This document shows positions 50,083 through 59,171 of a stretch of DNA of 64,000 bases, in pieces; the stretch's first letter is position 1; each line of letters opens with the position of its first letter. The translations under genes and the position numbers were made by a program. The stretch is taken from NCBI RefSeq assembly GCF_023715845.1, contig NZ_JAMBOR010000004.1:1-64000 (forward strand). The letters run 5' to 3'. Source of the DNA: Fictibacillus phosphorivorans. Lineage in GTDB: Bacteria > Bacillota > Bacilli > Bacillales > Fictibacillaceae. The notes below the pieces were generated by a model, which searched no databases, was not told the origin of the DNA, and saw only the letters and a list, made by a program, of their open reading frames with translations.

Positions 50083-51417
50083 ATGGACACGGTTGTACTT
50101 GCGAGAGCGTTTTTTGGCACCTCTCTCGGTTTTCATATCATTTATGCTACCTTAGGTGTTGGTCTTCCATTAATGATCGTTATTGCAGAAATCATTCACC
50201 AATTGAAGGGGGACAATGATTATGCCATCATGGCAAAGCGCTGGACGAAGGCCTTTGCTGTGTTATTAGGGGTTGCCATCCCATCTGGAACAATAGTAGG
50301 CGTACAGCTTTCTTTACTTTGGCCGGGTTTCATGGAGATCGTAGGAAAAGTCATCTCCCTACCTTTTCAGATTGAAATTTTTGCTTTTTTCTTGGAAGCT
50401 CTTTTCATGTCATGTTTATGCTGCAGACAGACTACCAAGGTACTTTCGTCTGATTTCTGTTTTCTTTGTTGCCTTTGGAGCGGTTGCTTCAGCTATCCTT
50501 ATTACTGCGGTGAACACCTGGATGAATACGCCTGACGGTTTTAAGATCAAACCGGATGGGACGATCTATGATGTACATCCTTGGGATGCATTCTTTAACC
50601 CCAGTTTCTTTTCTTCGGCTTTTCATGTAGCGATTACTGCTTATATGACAGGTGCCTTTGCTGTTGCATCAGTAGCTGCGTTAAGCTATTGAAAAAGCGT
50701 ACTGACCGGGAACGAGCTTATCATCTTAAAGGGTTGTTCATGTCATTAGCCGTTGCATTTATGATGAGTTTTATTTCAGCATTATCAGGACATCACTCCG
50801 CACAAATTCTTCATGAGTATTCTCCTGAGAAACTAGCAGCTGCTGAAGGATTATTTGAGACACAGCGGTATGCACCGCTAGCGATAGGTGGCTATACCGA
50901 TCCTAAAACAGAAGAAGTCAAGTATGGGATCGAGATTCCTTGGGCCTTGAGCTGGCTTGCAGGAGGAACGTTCGATACAGAGGTAAAAGGGTTGTACGAG
51001 TTTCCTCGAGAAACTTGGCCACCCTTTTATGTACATACGTTATTTAACTTGATGGTTGGTATTGGAACACTCTTATTAGGGCTCGCTGCAATCGCCTTGT
51101 TATATTGGTGGTTTTTTATTAAAAAACGAAACAGACCTTTTCCGAAATGGTTACTTTGGTCTCTCGTCTTATCTGGTCCGCTTTCTATGCTTTGTATTGA
51201 GTTTGGTTGGGTCTTCAGCTGCAGTGGAAGACAGCCATGGACGATTTATAGAGTCCAGACGACCGCAGAAGCTGCTACGAGAAATGAAAATCTCGGGATG
51301 CTTTTCCTCTTGTTTTTACTTTTGTATGCCCTATTGAGTGTTTTAACCATTTTAATTTTAACGGCTTACTTTAAGCGTAACCCTGTGTCTAAAGATATGG
51401 ATAAACTATACGGTTAG
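50083..51417 (+). pseudogene. cydA: Cytochrome bd quinol oxidase subunit I, broken by two frameshifts
   Basis: Begins MDTVVLARAFFGTSLGFHII after TTAGGAGGATTCG and is clearly CydA (short Q-loop, YthA/CIO-like). The first frame holds to about 50410 (EIFAFFLEALFM). The family sequence then continues in the +1 frame (YAADRLPRYFRLISVFFVAF) to a TGA at 50690. It resumes in the original frame from 50692 (KKRTDRERAYHLKGLF) to 51417. The first junction looks like loss of about 5 bases, the second like loss of one T before TTGAAAAAG. Without correction no functional subunit is made. Haem-ligand histidines and the C-terminal helices are otherwise well conserved. Confidence 0.85.
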
Positions 51418-51434
51418 GAAGGAGAGGATTGTGG

Positions 51435-52460
51435 ATGAGTGAAGAGGTGCTTGCGATCCTCATCATGTGGAGTTTTATCTTTGTTTACAGTATTTTTGGC
51501 TCGATAGATTTTGGCGCAGGATTTTGGGCGATGGTTTATAACAACCACAAAACGATGGCCGGAAAGATCGCAAATCGTTTTCTTTCACCCACTTGGGAGA
51601 TTACAAATACGTTCCTCGTCCTTTTGGTTGTAGCCTTTGTAGGTTTCTTCCCAAAAGGTGCCTATACACTCGGAACAGTCATGCTTGTCCCAGTATCCCT
51701 GATCCTTTTTTTACTGGCGATCCGGAGTGCCTTTATGGTGTTTTCCTATTCCGTGCAAGGCTACCGTAAGACGATGTTCTTTATTTCGGGAATTTCCGGA
51801 CTATTAATTCCGTCTTTATTAATCGCTGTGCTTCCTATTTCACAAGGCGGATTTATCAGTATGCATGGAGGAACTCAGAGCCTATTGTTAGGGAAGCTTT
51901 TTTCCAGCCCTACATTGTATCTGTATGTGCTGTTCGGGTTGACGTCTGAGTTGTACTTATCTTCTCTTTTTTTAGCTGACTATTCGCGTGTTTCCAACAG
52001 AGAGAATGCCTACCAGCTGTATCGTGGAAATGCTATTATTCTTGGTCCGCTGACACTCGTATCCGCTCTATTCACTCTACTTTTTATGGCACCAGAAGCA
52101 GGCTGGCTTATTGATCATTTAATGGAACATAAAATTTGGTTTATACTGTCCTTAATCTCATTCGGCATAGCCTATCTTTCACTTTGGTGGCCAACACAAA
52201 ACCGCCCAGGAATTGGACGGCCAAGATTTACACTGTTAGCAACAGTACTGCAATATGGACTGGCAAGCGTTGGATATGGATTGGCACATCTGCCTTATAT
52301 CGTCTATCCTGACCTAACCATCTATGAGGCCTTTACTGCTACTGAAACGTTCTATTCATTAATGATTATGTATATAGTGGGGCTCGCCATATTAACACCA
52401 GGTTTCTATATTTTCTGGCGTTTATTCTTAAAAGACAAACGATATTTACAGCAGGAATAA
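51435..52460 (+). CDS. cydB: Cytochrome bd quinol oxidase subunit II
   Basis: 341-residue, roughly nine-helix membrane protein of the CydB family (YthB-like), partner of CydA in quinol oxidation. Family pieces: IDFGAGFWAMV near 25 and SPTWEITNTFLVLLVVAFVGFFP near 50. The reading frame is intact. ATG 51435 has AAGGAGAGG seven bases upstream, 17 bases after cydA. An intact cydB behind a broken cydA suggests recent damage or assembly error. Confidence 0.9.
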   Translation: MSEEVLAILIMWSFIFVYSIFGSIDFGAGFWAMVYNNHKTMAGKIANRFLSPTWEITNTFLVLLVVAFVGFFPKGAYTLGTVMLVPVSLILFLLAIRSAFMVFSYSVQGYRKTMFFISGISGLLIPSLLIAVLPISQGGFISMHGGTQSLLLGKLFSSPTLYLYVLFGLTSELYLSSLFLADYSRVSNRENAYQLYRGNAIILGPLTLVSALFTLLFMAPEAGWLIDHLMEHKIWFILSLISFGIAYLSLWWPTQNRPGIGRPRFTLLATVLQYGLASVGYGLAHLPYIVYPDLTIYEAFTATETFYSLMIMYIVGLAILTPGFYIFWRLFLKDKRYLQQE

Positions 52461-52465
52461 TCATT

Positions 52466-52717
52466 TTATAAAAACCAGCCAACGATAGCGGTTATAAATA
52501 GACTCAATATCGGCAAACCGTTACGGAATGACGGATGTTTCGTTTTATGTCGGAACTTCTTCATCGCAAGCCACATACCAGGAGCTCCTCCAGCGATAGC
52601 GAGCATCCATAACCTTGATTCAGGAGTTCGCCAATGACCTTCTTGTGCAGAAAATTTGTCTTTTTTCATGACCAAGTAAGCAACTATATTCATGATAATT
52701 AAATATAAAATAAACAC
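52466..52717 (-). CDS. ysdA: DUF1294 family membrane protein YsdA
   Basis: 83 residues with hydrophobic helices at both ends and the family centre MKKDKFSAQ...RTPESRLWMLAIAGGAPGMW...FRHKTKHPSF. Function unknown. The start is GTG 52717 with AAAGGG five bases upstream; the frame runs 14 codons further but through the rplT terminator hairpin. Downstream of rplT as in B. subtilis; converges with cydB six bases away. Confidence 0.85.
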   Translation of the reverse strand: MFILYLIIMNIVAYLVMKKDKFSAQEGHWRTPESRLWMLAIAGGAPGMWLAMKKFRHKTKHPSFRNGLPILSLFITAIVGWFL

Positions 52718-52739
52718 CTTATCCCTTTTCCCTTCAGAA

Positions 52740-52784
52740 TAAAAAAAGATCATCTCCATCCATTGAGGAAATGATCTTTTCTAT
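52740..52784 (-). terminator. Terminator of infC-rpmI-rplT
   Basis: AAAAGATCAT(T)TCC/GGA(G)ATGATCTTTT hairpin followed by TTTATTC on the minus strand, right after rplT and just before the ysdA ribosome binding site. Confidence 0.8.
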
Positions 52785-52793
52785 TAGTTAAAT

Positions 52794-53153
52794 TTATGCT
52801 TTTAGGCTTTCTTTTGCTTTTGAAGCTAATTCTGCGAAAGCTTTTTCGTCAGTAATCGCGATTTCAGAAAGCATCTTACGGTTGATGTCGATACCCGCAA
52901 GTTTAAGACCGTGCATTAAACGGCTGTAAGAAAGACCATTTGTGCGTGCAGCAGCATTGATACGAGTAATCCAAAGCTTACGGAAGTCACGCTTCTTTTG
53001 ACGACGGTCACGGTAAGCGTACATTAAAGATTTGAATACTTGTTGTTGTGCTACTTTAAATAATTTATGTTTAGAACCGAAATAGCCTTTAGCTAGCTTA
53101 AGAACTTTTTTACGACGACGACGTGTTACATAGCCACCTTTTACTCTTGGCAT
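52794..53153 (-). CDS. rplT: 50S ribosomal protein L20
   Basis: 119 residues beginning [20 protein letters not shown], with the GYFGSKH and [11 protein letters not shown] segments typical of bL20. Assembles early on 23S rRNA and represses its own operon through the leader in B. subtilis. Third gene of infC-rpmI-rplT. Confidence 0.98.
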   Translation of the reverse strand: MPRVKGGYVTRRRRKKVLKLAKGYFGSKHKLFKVAQQQVFKSLMYAYRDRRQKKRDFRKLWITRINAAARTNGLSYSRLMHGLKLAGIDINRKMLSEIAITDEKAFAELASKAKESLKA

Positions 53154-53192
53154 ATTAAAAACCTCCTATTTTTAAATCAACTGATCGTTTGA

Positions 53193-53396
53193 TTAACGTT
53201 TTTTGTAAGTTAACAATGTGCGGATACGTTTGTAGTCACCACTGTGAACAAGCTTAGCTTTACGAAGCTTACGCTTTGCTTTTGTAGACTTGTTAGCAAA
53301 CAAGTGACTAGTAAAAGCGCGTGCACGCTTTAATTTACCTGATCCAGTTTTTCTAAAGCGCTTTGCAGCACCTTTATGAGTTTTCATTTTAGGCAT
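53193..53396 (-). CDS. rpmI: 50S ribosomal protein L35
   Basis: 67 residues, very basic, starting [20 protein letters not shown], diagnostic of bL35. Lies 23 bases after infC and 39 before rplT, with AGGGAGG before the ATG at 53396. Confidence 0.98.
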   Translation of the reverse strand: MPKMKTHKGAAKRFRKTGSGKLKRARAFTSHLFANKSTKAKRKLRKAKLVHSGDYKRIRTLLTYKKR

Positions 53397-53419
53397 AATG
53401 GTTTCCTCCCTGGTAGAAA

Positions 53420-53935
53420 TTATTTTTCGGTTTTAGGCGCTAGGATTAGAAACATGCTTCGACCTTCCATTTTCGGGCGAGTTTCCACCGTAGAAAGATC
53501 TTCACATTCTTTCGCTAATTTCTCCAATACCGTTTTTCCGATTTGAGAATGAGTGATTGCACGTCCACGGAAACGAATACTTGCCTTTACTTTGTCGCCT
53601 TTTTCAAGGAACTTACGGGCATTTCTAAGCTTCGTATTGAAGTCGTTTTCCTCAATTGTTGGACTAAGACGAATTTCTTTCGTCGTAATAACTTTTTGAT
53701 TCTTGCGTGCTTCACGCTCTTTACGCTGTTGCTCGTATTTAAACTTACCGTAGTCCATAATACGACATACTGGCGGTTTTGCATTTGCAGCAACGAGCAC
53801 TAGGTCAAGATTTGCGTTTGCCGCAAGGTCTAGAGCTTCTTGTCTTGTTTTAATGCCAAGCTGGCTTCCATCAGGACCGATTAAGCGGACCTCACGAGCA
53901 CGAATGCCTTCATTGACAGACATGTCCTTACTAAT
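53420..53935 (-). CDS. infC: Translation initiation factor IF-3
   Basis: 171 residues: N-domain ([22 protein letters not shown]), linker [18 protein letters not shown] and C-domain with [13 protein letters not shown]. The start is assigned to an ATT at 53933-53935 (minus strand), six bases after GGAGGTGA, giving (M)SKDMSVNEG. The first ATG (53923) is too far from the ribosome binding site. ATT initiation of infC is conserved and allows IF-3 to limit its own translation. Confidence 0.95.
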   Translation of the reverse strand: MSKDMSVNEGIRAREVRLIGPDGSQLGIKTRQEALDLAANANLDLVLVAANAKPPVCRIMDYGKFKYEQQRKEREARKNQKVITTKEIRLSPTIEENDFNTKLRNARKFLEKGDKVKASIRFRGRAITHSQIGKTVLEKLAKECEDLSTVETRPKMEGRSMFLILAPKTEK

Positions 53936-53997
53936 AGTAAGTCACCTCCAAATTTTTTCAGTGAGTGTCAAAAACACCCGACTTGTTATTTCTGCAA

Positions 53998-54150
53998 ATA
54001 AAAAAAGCGTCGGCGCATAATTCACCCACACGTAAACCGGCTATGTACTAAGACATGCCTGAATTCCATCTACCCATCAACAGCCAATAGAGGCGTCGAA
54101 TCAGGTGAGAAGCGGGTGCTTCTGCTTTTAGCTTCAACCTTATTTTATTA
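53998..54150 (-). promoter_or_regulatory. L20-type leader of the infC operon
   Basis: The minus strand carries AGAAGCACCCGCTTCTCACC, CTGATTCGACGCC, GCTGTTGATGGG and GCCGGTTTACGTGTGGG, ending in GCGCCGACGC plus TTTTTTT. This matches the L20 leader of Firmicutes as I remember it; I could not fully pair the terminator arms by eye. A SigA promoter lies upstream: TTGACA (54184-54189), TATAGT (54160-54165), 18-base spacer. Confidence 0.7.
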
Positions 54151-54314
54151 ACCTTACATACTATAACATATTGGTGTGAAATGTGTCAAACAACGCATGT
54201 AATAATGCAACGAAATTAATTTTACTTCGTTTTAAAACGTATTGCAAGAGTTTTTTTTAGAAAGTTAATGAGACATGTCTTTTATACCTTCACCTAACAA
54301 AAAATTCACAAGAA

Positions 54315-54352
54315 CAAAAAGAGCAGCCGATTGACACCAGCTGCTCTTGAAC
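54315..54352 (-). terminator. Terminator of thrS
   Basis: AAGAGCAGC/GCTGCTCTT hairpin followed by TTTGTTCTTG on the minus strand just past the thrS stop. Confidence 0.75.
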
Positions 54353-54356
54353 TTAT

Positions 54357-56267
54357 TTATCTCTTTTCGTTAATTTGAGACAAAATCTTTTCTTTGAAAG
54401 CTTCATAAGAAACAGTCTCAGATTTTTGCTCACCATATTTACGTACATTTACTGCTTGATCCTCGATCTCTTTATCCCCCAGTACGAGCATATAAGGAAT
54501 CTTCTTCATTTGAGCTTCACGGATCTTATAACCCATCTTCTCATTTCTTGTGTCGATTTCAACACGTACGGCATGCTGTTTCAAGTCTTCTTGAAGCTTG
54601 TATGCATACTCGTTGTGAACATCAGACACCGGAATCAGTTTAACTTGAACAGGTGCAAGCCATGTTGGGAACGCCCCAGCAAAGTGTTCAACCAAGATTC
54701 CTAAGAAACGGTCGATCGAACCGTAGATCGCACGGTGAATAACAACAGGACGTACCTTTTGGTTATTTTCATCTACGTAAGTAAGGTCGAACTTTTCTGG
54801 CATCTGGAAGTCTAATTGAATCGTCGCACACTGATGGCTTCTCTTAAGCGCATCTTTAATGTGGAAGTCAATTTTCGGACCGTAGAACGCTCCATCCCCT
54901 TCGTTAAGGTGGTAATTCATACCAAGGTCTTCTAATACATTTTTCAATGCACCTTCAGCTTGTTCCCATAGACGGTCGTCACCCATAGAATCTTCAGGAC
55001 GAGTAGAGAGTTCTACAGAATATTCAAATCCAAATGTGCTGTAAATTTTATCAACCAATTTAAATACGTTCTTGATTTCACTTTCAATCTGTTGTGGAGT
55101 TACAAAAATATGTGCATCATCCTGGCAGAATGTACGTACACGGATCATACCGTTCAACGCACCACTGTATTCATGGCGATGTACTTGACCGAATTCAGCC
55201 ATACGCACTGGCAGGTCTCTGTATGAATGTAGTTTATTTTTAAAGATAAGCATGTGACCAGGGCAGTTCATTGGTTTCATCGCGAACTTCGTATTATCTA
55301 CTTCAGAGAAATACATGTTTTCATGATAGTGATCCCAGTGGCCTGATTGCTCCCATAAACGTTGGTTCATCATAAATGGTGTGCGCACTTCATCATAATC
55401 TACTTGACGCTGAAGTTCACGAGAGAAATTTTCAAGCTCTGTACGAATTGTTTGTCCGTTAGGAAGATAGAACGGCATTCCAGGTGCTTCTTCTGAGAAC
55501 ATGAAGAGTTCTAGTTCTTTTCCAAGTTTACGGTGATCGCGTTTTTGTGCCTCTTCAATAAAGTGTAGATATTCATCTAAATCTTTTTGACTCAAGAATG
55601 CCGCCCCATAGATCCGCTGAAGCATTTGGTTGTCACTATCCCCTCGCCAATATGCCCCTGAGATGCTCATCAGTTTATACGCCTTAACCTTTCCAGTCGA
55701 AGGAACATGCGGCCCGCGGCAGAGGTCAAAGAACTCGCCTTGCTCATAAATTGTAATCTTTTCTCCTTCAGGAAGATCAGTAATCAGTTCAAGCTTCAAA
55801 TGGTCATTTAGTTTTCCATAAATTTCAAGAGCTTCCTCACGTGTTACTTCCTTTCGAACGATTGGAAGATTTTCGTTTACGATCTTCTTCATTTCTTTTT
55901 CGATTGCCGGAAGGTCTTCAGGTGTTAAATTGTGCGACATATCCACATCGTAATAAAAACCGTTATCGATAACTGGACCGATCCCAAGTTTCACATCTGG
56001 ATATAAACGCTTAAGAGCCTGAGCAAGCAAGTGAGCGTTTGAGTGTCTTGTCATCTCAAGACCTTCTGGTGAATCTTGCATCACGATCTCAATAGATGCA
56101 TCTTCTTCGATCGGACGTGAAAAGTCGAATAATTGTCCGTTTACTTTCCCTGCTACTGCTTTTTTCTTTAAACTAGGGCTGATACTTTCCGCAACTTGTT
56201 CTGAAGTAACCCCTTTTGGAAATTCCTTGACTGAACCGTCTGGGAATGTAATTTGAATTGACGACAT
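54357..56267 (-). CDS. thrS: Threonyl-tRNA synthetase
   Basis: 636 residues: TGS domain (1-60), editing/second additional domain with HSNAHLLAQALKRLYPD and its HxxxH motif, class II catalytic core with MNCPGHM, RMAEFGQVHRHEYSGALNG and RTFCQDDAHIF, and a C-terminal anticodon-binding domain (from about 530). Zinc ligands (Cys in MNCPGH and the histidines) are present. Controlled by the T-box upstream. Confidence 0.97.
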   Translation of the reverse strand: MSSIQITFPDGSVKEFPKGVTSEQVAESISPSLKKKAVAGKVNGQLFDFSRPIEEDASIEIVMQDSPEGLEMTRHSNAHLLAQALKRLYPDVKLGIGPVIDNGFYYDVDMSHNLTPEDLPAIEKEMKKIVNENLPIVRKEVTREEALEIYGKLNDHLKLELITDLPEGEKITIYEQGEFFDLCRGPHVPSTGKVKAYKLMSISGAYWRGDSDNQMLQRIYGAAFLSQKDLDEYLHFIEEAQKRDHRKLGKELELFMFSEEAPGMPFYLPNGQTIRTELENFSRELQRQVDYDEVRTPFMMNQRLWEQSGHWDHYHENMYFSEVDNTKFAMKPMNCPGHMLIFKNKLHSYRDLPVRMAEFGQVHRHEYSGALNGMIRVRTFCQDDAHIFVTPQQIESEIKNVFKLVDKIYSTFGFEYSVELSTRPEDSMGDDRLWEQAEGALKNVLEDLGMNYHLNEGDGAFYGPKIDFHIKDALKRSHQCATIQLDFQMPEKFDLTYVDENNQKVRPVVIHRAIYGSIDRFLGILVEHFAGAFPTWLAPVQVKLIPVSDVHNEYAYKLQEDLKQHAVRVEIDTRNEKMGYKIREAQMKKIPYMLVLGDKEIEDQAVNVRKYGEQKSETVSYEAFKEKILSQINEKR

Positions 56268-56292
56268 AAAAACATCTCCTTTTTAATTATAA

Positions 56293-56530
56293 AACAAAAA
56301 ACACCCGTCCCTAAAGAAGGGACGAGTGATTATCTCGTGGTTCCACCCTTGTTCCGTAAATGAAAACAAATACGGCACTCGGACAGGATAACGGACTGTT
56401 GCCGTCAGCGATTACTAAATACATTTTCACCGCTGAAGTTCCAAGGTGGTAAAGCAAATTTTCGTGTTAGGAAGCTTTCAGCCATGACTTCCCTCTCTAT
56501 AAACCGTAAAAATTGCTTCATGTCCTTATC
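56293..56530 (-). promoter_or_regulatory. T-box leader of thrS
   Basis: T-box core AAGGGTGGAACCACGAG (56334-56352) followed by the terminator CACTCGTCCC/GGGACGGGTG plus TTTTTTG (56295-56330). A candidate Thr specifier is ACC followed by A (plus-strand 56448-56450), though I could not draw the specifier loop with certainty. The promoter is TTGCAT (56584-56589) with TATAAT (56561-56566), 17-base spacer. Confidence 0.85.
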
Positions 56531-56604
56531 AATACTGATTAAATGATAAATTATAAACTTATTATATGCAGTTGTTTTTTAAAATGCAAGAGGATGATGA
56601 CAGT

Positions 56605-57474
56605 TTATGACTTTTTTTTATAAGGATAGGGGTTATCTTTTAGAGTCATCTTTTCAATCGGCGATATGGTCACTTTCTCTTGAAAAATATTTTTCACTGT
56701 CTGCAGGAGAGGATGATCTAAATCATAAGCAAAAATACTGACCGTTGAAGGTGCTAATCCGATAAGAGGTCCAAGAAGCCGTTCATCTAAGTTCACAGCG
56801 TTCGTTAATTTTAATGCCCGATCGTGCAGGTTCTTAAGTTCCTTTTTGGAAAGCTGATTTTGCCTATCATCAAAAATCACAACATTTTCATGGTCAAAGA
56901 GGATGACTATATCATGTTTTAACATCGATTTTTGTTTCGATAAACATGTACGCAAATGTTCAATAAAAGATTGATACTCAAGCTCCAGTTTATATTCATC
57001 AATGGCACACTCGACGACTCTGAGCAACGTTGCTAAATAACTTTTTAGACGAAACTTTATAAAAGCTTCAAATTCTAGGAAATTTCTCTTTTCCGATAAG
57101 ATAGACTGCCACTGGTCTCGTATGATTCCACTCAAACTTGGCAGATTCTTTACTTCAGGAATTCCTTCAATTTCTCCTAAAATAATACTCTTAGCTATGG
57201 AGAATATCTCTTTTTGTTCAGCCGTATCACTATAAAAAAATGCATGTTCGATCATTTCCTTTAAGCAAATATCCTCAACCTTATTCCTTGTAAATTCCGT
57301 TAACACATCCAAAATGAATTCTTTATGTTCATGTATGTGCAGTTCTAGAATTTTTGAAGAAGGATCAGATAATTTGGCAAAGGAAGGGTTAAGATTCTTC
57401 TTAGTTGCCGTCCGGATTATCTTTTTTAGGACAGCAATTCCGTCAGACGGGTGTGAAAAAGCAATCGTGATCAA
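56605..57474 (-). CDS. ytxC: Putative sporulation protein YtxC
   Basis: 289-residue protein of the YtxC family, found beside thrS in B. subtilis. Mostly alpha-helical (FIKFRLKSYLATLLRVVECA) with a conserved C-terminal part LDERLLGPLIGLAPSTVSIFA. Function unknown; it is listed among sporulation proteins on phylogenetic grounds. The start is TTG 57474 after GGGGGG. In B. subtilis dnaI and dnaB lie upstream; here they do not. Confidence 0.82.
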   Translation of the reverse strand: MITIAFSHPSDGIAVLKKIIRTATKKNLNPSFAKLSDPSSKILELHIHEHKEFILDVLTEFTRNKVEDICLKEMIEHAFFYSDTAEQKEIFSIAKSIILGEIEGIPEVKNLPSLSGIIRDQWQSILSEKRNFLEFEAFIKFRLKSYLATLLRVVECAIDEYKLELEYQSFIEHLRTCLSKQKSMLKHDIVILFDHENVVIFDDRQNQLSKKELKNLHDRALKLTNAVNLDERLLGPLIGLAPSTVSIFAYDLDHPLLQTVKNIFQEKVTISPIEKMTLKDNPYPYKKKS

Positions 57475-57545
57475 GCAAGTCCCCCCATATAAAATCTCAA
57501 TAATACAATATATGGGACTAGGTCCTGAAAAATGTTATTAACAAG

Positions 57546-57578
57546 GAAAAAACAACCCGGAAACCGAGTTGTTTAATC
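57546..57578 (-). terminator. Terminator of the amino-acid ABC genes
   Basis: AAACAACTCGG/CCGGGTTGTTT hairpin with a 3-base loop, then TTTTCC on the minus strand. It overlaps the permease stop codon. Confidence 0.8.
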
Positions 57579-58229
57579 ATAAACAAATCTTCGTTCAATT
57601 TTAGAAAGAAGGTAAGCCATTCCCAGAGTAAGGATTAAATACATAAGAGCTGCAGTCATATAGGGTTCCCATGGACGATAATACTGACCCATCATCGCTC
57701 GTGCATAATACATTAATTCTGGTGTGGCAATGATGGAAACGAGTGAGGAATCTTTGATTAATACGATAAATTCATTGCCTAATGGTGGGATCATTCTTCT
57801 TGAAGCTTGGGGAAGAATAACATGTTTCATAGCTTGTACATGATTCATCCCTAATGATCGAGCTGCTTCCATCTGCCCTTTATCAATCGATTGAATACCC
57901 GCTCGGAAGATTTCTGCTATATAAGCCGCCGCATTTAAAGACAAGGCTAGTACACTTGAAATAAACACATTAGGCGGTTTCATGATAAGTGGCATCATTG
58001 CTGAATGGATCAACAAGATCTGCACAAGTAAAGGTGTTCCTCTGAAGAAACTTATGTACCAGTTACAAGGAAGGTTAATTAACGGGTTTTTTACCATTTT
58101 TCCGAGACCGATAAACAAGCCTAATATTGTTCCGAATAAAATACCTAGAAAAGATAGCTGAATCGTGATCCAAGTACCTTTCAAAAAGAGTGGCATGTAT
58201 TCGCTAATGATTTGAAATGAAAATTCCAT
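57573..58229 (-). CDS. Polar amino acid ABC transporter permease (GlnP/HisM type)
   Basis: 218 residues, five predicted membrane helices. The conserved permease EAA loop is seen as QMEAARSLGMNHVQAMKHVILPQA (about 130-155), which docks the ATPase. SFFRGTPLLVQILL is a family signature. Follows its binding protein by 18 bases. No ATP-binding gene is adjacent; the terminator comes straight after. Confidence 0.9.
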   Translation of the reverse strand: MEFSFQIISEYMPLFLKGTWITIQLSFLGILFGTILGLFIGLGKMVKNPLINLPCNWYISFFRGTPLLVQILLIHSAMMPLIMKPPNVFISSVLALSLNAAAYIAEIFRAGIQSIDKGQMEAARSLGMNHVQAMKHVILPQASRRMIPPLGNEFIVLIKDSSLVSIIATPELMYYARAMMGQYYRPWEPYMTAALMYLILTLGMAYLLSKIERRFVYD

Positions 58230-58247
58230 GTAGACCTCCTGAAAGTA

Positions 58248-59051
58248 TTATTGTTTCAATGCATCTACATTTGGTTCTTCACCAAACCATTTTTTATAGA
58301 TTTCAGCATACTTTCCATTTTCAATGATTTTTTTCAAAGCTTTGTTGACTTCATCTTGATGCTCACCGTCTTTTGGAAAGATAATGCCGTAGAATTCACT
58401 CTCAAAATTTTCTGGATCGTTGATGGCGACGAGCTTTTTATCAGGATTATTTTTCGCGTATTCCTGCACAACCGCATTATCAGCTACAACCGCTTCTACT
58501 TCTCCATTTAATAAAGCTTGAATAGCTAAAGTGTTATTTTCAAACTTTTTAATATTTCCGCTCTTCCCAAACATTTTTTCTAACGCTTCCTGACCAGTCG
58601 TACCGTTTTGAACACTTACTTTTTTCCCTTGTAAATCTTTTGCGCTCTTAATCGAAGAGCCTTCTTTCGTAAGTATCATATTGATAGATTCAAAATACGG
58701 CGAAGAAAAATCGTAGGTTTTCTTACGATCATCATTAATGGTAATGGCAGATATCCCTGCATCTACCTCTTTATTTTTTAATGCAATAAAAAGTGGTTCC
58801 CACCCAGTGTTCTTCATTTTATACTTGAGACCCGCTTCCTTCATCACTGCGTCAAGCATGTCCACATCAAACCCAACAATCTTTTCTCCCTCTAATGATT
58901 CAAAAGGAGCATATGCGGCATCTGTTCCAATTGTTAATGCTTTAGAATCAGAACTAGTACCAGCATCCGAACCAGATTCTACACCACATGCAGTCATAAA
59001 TATTGCAGATAATCCGATTACACCCCATTTTAATTTTTGTTTCATGTTCAT
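58248..59051 (-). CDS. Amino acid ABC transporter substrate-binding lipoprotein
   Basis: 267 residues. Lipoprotein signal with IFMTAC lipobox (Cys near 22), then a type II periplasmic-binding fold: ALTIGTDAAYAPFE, VGFDVDMLDAVMKEAG, DAGISAITINDDRKKTYDFS and ALLNGEVEAVVADN. Likely binds a polar amino acid such as glutamine, arginine or cystine; the ligand cannot be fixed. ATG 59051 after AAGGGGG. Confidence 0.9.
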   Translation of the reverse strand: MNMKQKLKWGVIGLSAIFMTACGVESGSDAGTSSDSKALTIGTDAAYAPFESLEGEKIVGFDVDMLDAVMKEAGLKYKMKNTGWEPLFIALKNKEVDAGISAITINDDRKKTYDFSSPYFESINMILTKEGSSIKSAKDLQGKKVSVQNGTTGQEALEKMFGKSGNIKKFENNTLAIQALLNGEVEAVVADNAVVQEYAKNNPDKKLVAINDPENFESEFYGIIFPKDGEHQDEVNKALKKIIENGKYAEIYKKWFGEEPNVDALKQ

Positions 59052-59135
59052 TACTTTTCCCCCTTATTCTAAATACTCTTATATTATACACAATATTCTT
59101 AATTTAAGGAAAATTCAAATAGTAAATTCAAAAAG

Positions 59136-59164
59136 AAAAAAATCCCAATTGTTTGGGATTCTTA
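59136..59164 (-). terminator. Terminator of fnr
   Basis: ATCCCAA/TTGGGAT hairpin followed by TTTTTTTC on the minus strand, just after the fnr stop. Confidence 0.75.
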
Positions 59165-59171
59165 ACAAGCC

